Source: Planctomycetota bacterium (GTDB taxonomy: Bacteria; Planctomycetota; Brocadiia; Brocadiales; Brocadiaceae). From it: DNA of 6,290 bases. Every line of letters begins with the position of its first letter. Positions within the stretch are counted from its first letter, which is position 1. Of this stretch, positions 1 through 4,598 are shown in pieces. Location of the stretch: the NCBI GenBank assembly GCA_023261465.1, contig JAHFOW010000168.1, forward strand, positions 1-6,290, given 5' to 3'. The notes beneath the pieces are model-generated. The model was not told where the DNA came from. It saw only the letters and a program-made list of their open reading frames with translations, and ran no database searches. Position numbers and translations under genes: made by a program.

Positions 1-135
1 TTACATGTTGAATGTAAGAGTAGTGTAAAAAGTATAACTTGAGGGGCGTCAAATTCTCAGAGTGAAAATATTTATTATGTCAAACAAGAAAAATTTAGTT
101 AAAAAAGCTACATCCACGCAAAATGAGACTTTAAT
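1..135. other. Left edge with no supported gene
   Basis: An AT-rich stretch without a supported gene. One plus-strand frame is open from the edge to a TGA at 40-42 and could be the last 13 codons of a gene to the left, but there is too little to identify. No tRNA, repeat array or good promoter is seen. The bidirectional terminator just to the right would suit the end of such a gene. Confidence 0.3.
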
Positions 136-180
136 AGGGAAAAAGCCCTGTTCTGGATGTACTCTCAGAACAAGGCTTTT
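136..180. terminator. Strong hairpin terminator, usable in both directions
   Basis: Positions 141-155 and 166-180 form a 15-bp inverted repeat with one mismatch (C149 region against A173 region) around a 10-nt loop (156-165). On the minus strand the stem ends GGGC and runs into five T's (144-140), the classic intrinsic terminator layout; on the plus strand it ends GGC followed by four T's. The minus reading fits best because a near-consensus promoter lies about 110 nt upstream on that strand. On the plus strand it could also stop transcripts from a gene to the left of the window. Confidence 0.85.
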
Positions 181-247
181 ATAATGTAATTGATAAAGGT
201 TTGCTGGAGTCGAACCCACACTATCTAAATCAATAAAGTATTATAAT
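140..247 (-). ncRNA. Candidate structured small RNA (about 108 nt), no recognised family
   Basis: The unit is bounded by a near-consensus promoter (254-282) and a strong terminator (136-180) on the minus strand and has no credible reading frame. The predicted RNA starts near 247. Its 5' end TTATAAT (246-240) pairs fully with ATTATAA (185-179), then ATTGAT (234-229) pairs with ATCAAT (194-189). Inside these, GGGTT (217-213) can pair with AACCT (201-197, one G-U pair), leaving an 11-nt loop CGACTCCAGCA. The terminator hairpin follows directly and shares a few A's with the outer helix. The core (219-203) resembles a tRNA T-arm, but no D-arm, anticodon arm or matching acceptor strand is present. 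Alternatives are a regulatory leader/attenuator of a leftward gene beyond the window, or a degenerate element. The structure is seen in the sequence; expression is inferred. It matches no RNA family I recognise. Confidence 0.55.
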
Positions 248-253
248 CCCTAC

Positions 254-282
254 AATATATCTTTCTCATTATTATGTGTCAA
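254..282 (-). promoter_or_regulatory. Near-consensus sigma70 promoter driving the small RNA
   Basis: On the minus strand, -35 TTGACA (282-277, 6/6) and -10 TATATT (259-254, 5/6) are separated by exactly 17 nt. The expected start is at about 247. It points away from the CBS-domain gene and towards the terminator at 136-180, so it does not serve any protein gene in this window. The match is much better than anything seen upstream of the protein genes here. Confidence 0.7.
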
Positions 283-364
283 TAAAATTCCGGGGTTTGA
301 ATTTTTAGAATATGGTAAAGAATTTGTGAAAAAACCCTCCGTATGCGTAAAAAACACTAACCTT

Positions 365-396
365 AAATGGCCACTTTATTATTGAATATGCCATTT
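365..396. repeat. Perfect 7-bp inverted repeat in the leader of the CBS gene
   Basis: AAATGGC (365-371) is repeated inverted as GCCATTT (390-396) with an 18-nt AT-rich spacer. It stands out in a very AT-rich stretch and lies 114 nt upstream of the CBS gene. It could be an operator for a dimeric regulator (arm centres about 25 bp apart) or a weak hairpin; it has no T-run and is not a terminator. The rest of 283-509 shows no convincing promoter, ORF or RNA, only the ribosome binding site AGGAG at 496-500. Confidence 0.35.
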
Positions 397-509
397 CATG
401 TAAACTTAAATCTCTAAATTTACCTTTAATTTCATCATGTTTAATGTTATTTTATGGAGAAATTAAATAGCGGGTAATTTGAATCAACAAATCTTAGGAG
501 TGAAAGATT

Positions 510-959
510 ATGAGGGTGAAAGATATTATGGACGCATCTCCAAATCTCCTGCGAACCTCGGATACCTTTGAACATCTTATAAAAACACTCGATGAGGTTA
601 AGTATCGCGTTGTTTTTGTAGTTGATAAAGAAGATAAGCTGGTAGGGGTTGTAACTGAAGCGGACCTTGTAAAAGTTCTTATACCCAAGTATTTATCCAT
701 GGATGCGCTGCTTATCCCGGCAATGGATGAAAATTATTTAGAAAAAAAATGCCTGGAAAATAGAAACTTGGCTATCGCAGAAATTATGACAAAAACAATC
801 TTGTCGGTACATGAAGATGATACGGTAATTAAGGCTGCTGCCCTTATGGTTGTTCATAAGATACGCACTCTTCCTGTAGTCAGGGATAGTAAAGTCATCG
901 GGATTGTGCATCTTATTAACCTGATAAGATATATAATGAATATACTGATGAGAGATTGA
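510..959 (+). CDS. Two-CBS-domain protein, probable nucleotide-sensing regulator
   Basis: A 149-residue stand-alone CBS pair (Bateman module). CBS1 covers about residues 3-60, with the core VVFVVDKEDKLVGVVTEADL; CBS2 covers about 91-147, starting EIMTKTILSVHEDDTV and containing RTLPVVRDSKVIGIV. Both repeats show the expected pattern of a 'DIM/EIM' entry, a helix, two beta strands and a closing helix, joined by a linker at about 61-90. No DNA-binding, kinase or transmembrane part is present. CBS pairs generally bind AMP, ATP or similar ligands and gate enzymes or transporters. ATG 510 is chosen over Met7 because AGGAG (496-500) sits 9 nt upstream. The next gene, a permease, begins 23 nt after the stop, so co-transcription is likely; regulation of that permease is inferred from adjacency only. 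It is soluble and presumably cytoplasmic. Confidence 0.9.
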   Translation: MRVKDIMDASPNLLRTSDTFEHLIKTLDEVKYRVVFVVDKEDKLVGVVTEADLVKVLIPKYLSMDALLIPAMDENYLEKKCLENRNLAIAEIMTKTILSVHEDDTVIKAAALMVVHKIRTLPVVRDSKVIGIVHLINLIRYIMNILMRD

Positions 960-982
960 ATATTTTTTAAGGAAACAAGCTC

Positions 983-2323
983 ATGTTCTTTTGGATTGCC
1001 ACGGGCATTTTTATTGTATCCTTCGGATTAATTATCTCTGAAAGGCTTGATAAAACAAAAGTCGCAATAGTTGGCGCCGGTTTGATGATGGTACTCAAAA
1101 TAGTTACTCAGCATGAGGCCTTCTACGAAGATAAATATGCCATCGACTACAATGTTATATTTCTCCTAATCGGCATGATGATTATCGTCAATATCCTCAG
1201 CAAAACAGGTATATTCCAATTTCTGGCGATAAAAACCGCAAAACTATCCAGAGGGAAACCTATATGGATTCTTATTCTTTTTACCAGTATAACGGTAATC
1301 TTCTCTTCCTTCCTCAATAACTTAACCACGGTACTTATCATAATTCCTGTGAGTTTATTTATAGCCGATGAACTGGAGCTGGACCCTTTTCCATTTTTAT
1401 TGTCTGAAATTATGGCCTCCAGTCTTGGCGGTACGGCCACGCTCATTGGCGGTCCACCTAATATATTAATTGCCAGTAAAGTGCATCTGACATTTATGGA
1501 TTTTATCTATCACATGACGCCCGCCGTACTCTTTGTTTTTTCATTCTTCATTCTGACTATAAAACTCCTCTTCGGCAGAAAACTCCGGGTAAAAGAGGAA
1601 GTGAGACAAAGGGTACTGGCCATAAATGAACACAATCTTATCAAAAACTATAGTTTGTTGATAAAGTCTGCCTGTGTATTAGGGCTGGTCATCCCGGGGT
1701 TCATCTTCAATGACAAACTCAATATTGAACCTGCGACAGTTGCCCTCTTAGGGGCTGGTGTTTTACTCATTCTATCAGGGGAAAACGCGCAAAACATATT
1801 AAAGGAATTAGAGTGGTCAACCCTCTTCTATTTTATCGGTCTGTTTATTGTTGTAAGCGGCGTTATTAAGGTGGGATTGATTTCTAAGATCTCGGATAGC
1901 ATGGTTTCATTAACAAAGCCAAATGCAGAAAATATGTTTTTTACAGCGATTGTCATCTTATGGTTTTCTGCTCTCGTTTCGACCGTTGTTGAAAATACCA
2001 TTTTAATCACCAGCATAATTCCCCTTGTTATAAACATGGCACAGGCAGTATTACCCTCCGGATTGGACTTTAAAGCAATTGTCCAGCACCCGACACTTAT
2101 GCCAGTGTGGTGGTCTTTAGCGCTAGGGATCTGCCTTGGGGGGAATGCAACACCCATTGGGGCTTCTGCAAATGTCGTCACCCTTGGCCTTGCAGAAAGG
2201 GCGGGATATCCCGTATCATTCAAAAAATATCTTATCTATGGAATACCCCTCACCATAGAGATGATTGTCTTATCAAATATTTATATTTGGCTGAGATATT
2301 ATATTTTTAAGATTTATTTGTAA
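983..2323 (+). CDS. ArsB/NhaD-type (IT superfamily, CitMHS-like) ion or anion permease
   Basis: A 446-residue inner-membrane protein with roughly ten to twelve hydrophobic segments along its whole length. It shows the two inverted-repeat signatures of the family: FLNNLTTVLIIIPV (110-123) followed by GGTATLIGGPPNI (149-161), then VVENTILITSIIPL (335-348) followed by GGNATPIGASANVV (386-399). A long hydrophilic loop at about 198-222 separates the halves. The family includes arsenite, Na+/H+ and dicarboxylate-type carriers; sequence alone does not give the substrate here. No arsenic, sulfate or citrate genes adjoin it. The 'DN' pairs common after the first and second repeat helices are replaced by N112-N113 and E337-N338. 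The start is supported by AAGGA (969-973), 9 nt before ATG. It probably shares an mRNA with the CBS gene just upstream, which may regulate it. It is full length for the family (about 420-450 residues). Confidence 0.88.
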   Translation: MFFWIATGIFIVSFGLIISERLDKTKVAIVGAGLMMVLKIVTQHEAFYEDKYAIDYNVIFLLIGMMIIVNILSKTGIFQFLAIKTAKLSRGKPIWILILFTSITVIFSSFLNNLTTVLIIIPVSLFIADELELDPFPFLLSEIMASSLGGTATLIGGPPNILIASKVHLTFMDFIYHMTPAVLFVFSFFILTIKLLFGRKLRVKEEVRQRVLAINEHNLIKNYSLLIKSACVLGLVIPGFIFNDKLNIEPATVALLGAGVLLILSGENAQNILKELEWSTLFYFIGLFIVVSGVIKVGLISKISDSMVSLTKPNAENMFFTAIVILWFSALVSTVVENTILITSIIPLVINMAQAVLPSGLDFKAIVQHPTLMPVWWSLALGICLGGNATPIGASANVVTLGLAERAGYPVSFKKYLIYGIPLTIEMIVLSNIYIWLRYYIFKIYL

Positions 2324-2333
2324 ATAACCGCTA

Positions 2334-2361
2334 TTTACACGAAAAAATACTTTGTTAGTAT
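2334..2361 (+). promoter_or_regulatory. Possible promoter for uppP
   Basis: In the 76-nt gap before uppP, TTTACA (2334-2339, 5/6 to the -35 consensus) is followed after 16 nt by TAGTAT (2356-2361, 4/6 to the -10) with TGT directly upstream, forming an extended -10. Transcription would begin near 2368, leaving a leader of about 30 nt. It could let uppP be expressed independently of the CBS-permease pair. No terminator is seen between the permease and uppP, so read-through is also expected. Confidence 0.35.
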
Positions 2362-2399
2362 CCGAGAACAAATTTAATTAAAGAAGAGGAAGATAATAC

Positions 2400-3179
2400 A
2401 TGACCTATTTACAAGCAATAATACTTGCCATTATCGAAGGCGTTACTGAGTTTTTACCCATTTCATCAACCGGCCACATGGTGATTGCTTCTACGTTTAT
2501 GGGAATCAGCAGGGATACCCTTACGAAGAATTTTGAGATCGTCATACAATTAGGCGCTATTTTATCGGTGGTGGTACTTTACCGGCGTAAATTTTTTACC
2601 TCTTTCAAATTTTACTTAAAATTAGCGCTCGCATTCATCCCTGCAGCAGTTGCAGGCTTTCTCCTGGGCGATCATATTGATGCTTTATTAGAAAATGCAT
2701 GGGTAGTGGTTGTTACACTATTCATCGGAGGCATCGTCCTGATTTTTGTTGATCAATGGTTTAAGCACGCCAGCGAAACAGAAGAACAGGAAGTATCCTG
2801 GATGCAAAGTTTTAAAATCGGTTGCTTTCAATGTATAGCGATGATACCGGGTGTATCACGTGCAGGGGCAACCATCATAGGAGGAATGACGGTAGGGCTT
2901 AACAGGAGAACAGCAGCAGAATTTTCGTTTTTTCTCGCCGTTCCGACGATGCTTGGCGCTAGCGCTAAGAAGTTGATGGGATCATATAAGACAATCCAAC
3001 ATCATGATATTGCAATCCTGATACTGGGAAGTCTCGTGGCATTTGTCGTGGCTCTGTTCGCAATTAAGGCTTTTGTTGGCTTTCTGAATAAGCATGGCTT
3101 CAAATGGTTTGGGTATTATCGCATTGTCCTGAGTGTGACGTTAGCTGTTGTTGCATATCTGATGAAGATAAAAATGTAA
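2400..3179 (+). CDS. uppP: Undecaprenyl-diphosphatase (UppP/BacA family)
   Basis: A 259-residue inner-membrane protein that removes phosphate from undecaprenyl diphosphate, regenerating the lipid carrier for peptidoglycan and surface polysaccharide synthesis; in many bacteria overproduction gives bacitracin resistance. The N-terminal motif EGVTEFLPISSTGHM (13-27) carries the Glu residues E13 and E17, the Ser/Thr cluster 22-24 and H26. The second motif PGVSRAGATIIGGM (150-163) carries R154. Around seven or eight hydrophobic segments are spread over the chain, with a polar loop at about 122-135. The length is typical (about 260-275). The second motif has Ala155 where Ser is commonest (PGxSRSGAT). 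The start is supported by GAGGA (2386-2390), 9 nt before ATG. It follows the permease on the same strand by 76 nt. Its stop is 38 nt from that of the convergent oxidase gene, and no clear terminator lies between them. Confidence 0.95.
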   Translation: MTYLQAIILAIIEGVTEFLPISSTGHMVIASTFMGISRDTLTKNFEIVIQLGAILSVVVLYRRKFFTSFKFYLKLALAFIPAAVAGFLLGDHIDALLENAWVVVVTLFIGGIVLIFVDQWFKHASETEEQEVSWMQSFKIGCFQCIAMIPGVSRAGATIIGGMTVGLNRRTAAEFSFFLAVPTMLGASAKKLMGSYKTIQHHDIAILILGSLVAFVVALFAIKAFVGFLNKHGFKWFGYYRIVLSVTLAVVAYLMKIKM

Positions 3180-3217
3180 ATGACAAATCTGCCGTATACT
3201 TTTTTTGAAACGATATA

Positions 3218-4444
3218 CTAGTTTTCTGGTTTCACGCTTTTTTGCCTTATGTCAAAAATAGTTTGTGGTCCATGCGGATATATCCCCTGACTGACCATTC
3301 CCATCATATTGTGGTCATGGGCAATGCTGATACCCGGTCCATAATTGCACGACAGGCATTTCCGCTGAGAAGAAAAATCGGGAATCTTATACAAAATGTC
3401 ATATCTCTCGCCCGACCCAATAAGCAAGGTATCTTTTTCGTATGGATAGCTTAATTTTCTTCCATCCGTACCGATTACTAATCCATGATATCCGTGTGGA
3501 TGCCATGAATAGATATGGTTATATCCTACGGCTATTAATCTGATCAAGACGGTTTCTCCTTCGTATGCAACGATTCTTGTCTTAGGGTCGTTAATTGTTG
3601 ACAATGGATTAGTCAAATCATCCATGAATATCCTACCATTGAGCATAAAATAATTCGACTTCCAATCTAATCCACGTCTTGTATTTCCCTCAGTTCTGAG
3701 CATCTCCATATACCCGCTGTCAACTTCACTCATGAAAAGGGTATATTCTCTATCAAACTTATACCCATAGATTTCATTGGGGGTTTTTTCAATAATTATT
3801 GGGAAATACATTCCGGCCATCATGTGGTTCGTTGTATCAACATGACAATGCCCAAAATATGAACCTTCGAGGTCTTCTGGTATGGTTAAAAAATATCGGA
3901 ATATTTCACCGGGAAAGACTGGAGTGTACGGTAAATTTGGCACGCCATCAACAGCAGGTAATAGATCTAACCCGTGGAAATGAATGGTATGTGCAACGTG
4001 ATTAATACCCGATTGTTTTTCTGTCTCATACCATCCCGCATTGTGCAAAACGACAACATAATTCTTACCTGAAGTAAGACGTATCTCGTCACCCGGCACT
4101 TTTATTGGTAATAATTTTGCATCTCGTTCTTCTTTTGTTTTTATTTCTCCTACATCAGAAAAATCTTTTGCGTGCGTATATCCCCAAAAATAAATAAATT
4201 CTCCATCGGCCATTTCCTGATAACCATCCGTCACATAAAGATGAAATTCATTTTCTGTTTTGGTGTTATTACTTACGCCAATGAATTCGGCTTCCAGTTT
4301 TTTGTCTCCGGGTATTAATATTTCCTCAGGATAAACCGGAACCGTAAAGGTAAATAAAAATATAATGGGGAAAAAAATGAACGAACACTTTTTTTGTATA
4401 AACATTGTAATAAATTTAAAGAACCTCTTTTTGTTAGAGAACAT
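3218..4444 (-). CDS. Exported two-domain multicopper oxidase, type 1 copper in domain 1
   Basis: A 408-residue protein made of two cupredoxin domains. Residues 1-39 look like a Sec signal: several Lys/Arg, then a hydrophobic run at about 20-36; the cleavage point is unclear. Domain 1 has HTIHFHG (H152, H155, H157) and GHCHVDTTNHMMAGM (H199, C200, H201, H207, M212). Domain 2 has HIYSWHPHG (H315, H317) and AHDHNMM (H376, H378). Together these give four HxH motifs, enough for a trinuclear copper site, and one type 1 site (H152, C200, H207, M212). In domain 2 the type 1 His and Cys positions are Y312 and D377, so that site is lost. This is the pattern of 'type C' two-domain oxidases related to laccases and to the ancestry of copper nitrite reductase, which act as trimers. 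Substrate unknown; location periplasmic or extracellular. ATG 4444 is chosen because AAGAGG lies 8 nt upstream; an in-frame TTG at 4579 would add 45 residues without a site. It lies 154 nt downstream of cstA. Confidence 0.88.
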   Translation of the reverse strand: MFSNKKRFFKFITMFIQKKCSFIFFPIIFLFTFTVPVYPEEILIPGDKKLEAEFIGVSNNTKTENEFHLYVTDGYQEMADGEFIYFWGYTHAKDFSDVGEIKTKEERDAKLLPIKVPGDEIRLTSGKNYVVVLHNAGWYETEKQSGINHVAHTIHFHGLDLLPAVDGVPNLPYTPVFPGEIFRYFLTIPEDLEGSYFGHCHVDTTNHMMAGMYFPIIIEKTPNEIYGYKFDREYTLFMSEVDSGYMEMLRTEGNTRRGLDWKSNYFMLNGRIFMDDLTNPLSTINDPKTRIVAYEGETVLIRLIAVGYNHIYSWHPHGYHGLVIGTDGRKLSYPYEKDTLLIGSGERYDILYKIPDFSSQRKCLSCNYGPGISIAHDHNMMGMVSQGIYPHGPQTIFDIRQKSVKPEN

Positions 4445-4598
4445 AATTTTTTCCTCTTGTTGAAGATTGATATAGTGATCTGCGTGTTTGAATATGGATG
4501 GCCGTGAATCGGCATTGATTGCTGCAATTACTATCGCATATTTAACACCAAAATAACAATTAATTTTAATATACAACAATAATAAAAGAGGAACAGTG
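4445..4598 (-). other. Intergenic leader between cstA and the oxidase
   Basis: These 154 nt are AT-rich apart from one small hairpin: on the minus strand CCG and CGG flank the loop ATTCA (4513-4501), with ATG/CAT pairs continuing the stem across one bulged C. It lies about 60 nt before the oxidase start codon. No promoter with good -35 and -10 boxes is seen, and there is no terminator for cstA. The stretch 4445-4579 stays open in the oxidase frame, but its translation does not resemble a signal peptide or a domain. Confidence 0.3.
4452..4458 (-). promoter_or_regulatory. Ribosome binding site deciding the oxidase start
   Basis: AAGAGGA on the minus strand (4458-4452), with GG 8 nt before ATG 4444. 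It supports the shorter protein, which begins directly with the signal peptide. Neither the upstream in-frame TTG (4579) nor the downstream ATG (4405) has a purine-rich site at a suitable distance. Confidence 0.75.

Noticed and set aside
31..59. Leftward promoter TGAGAA / 17 nt / TATACT on the minus strand
   Set aside because: The -35 matches only 4 of 6 and no leftward gene is visible inside the window, so it cannot be supported.
77..184. A 35-codon plus-strand ORF with two Cys in a CxxC-like spacing (MSNKKNLVKK...)
   Set aside because: It has no ribosome binding site, and its 3' half is the terminator hairpin, which also creates the Cys-containing part. It is most likely chance.
179..275. 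A full tRNA gene on the minus strand
   Set aside because: Only the T-arm is recognisable. No AGGTTT-like 5' acceptor strand, D-arm or anticodon arm is found at the required distance.
3180..3217. Terminator between the convergent uppP and oxidase genes
   Set aside because: There is a run of seven T's (3200-3206), but only a 5-bp AT-only stem (GTATA/TATAC) spans it. This is too weak to call.
4445..4579. A 45-residue N-terminal extension of the oxidase from TTG 4579
   Set aside because: It is a rare start codon without a purine-rich site, and it would bury the signal peptide. ATG 4444 has a good site and opens straight into the signal.
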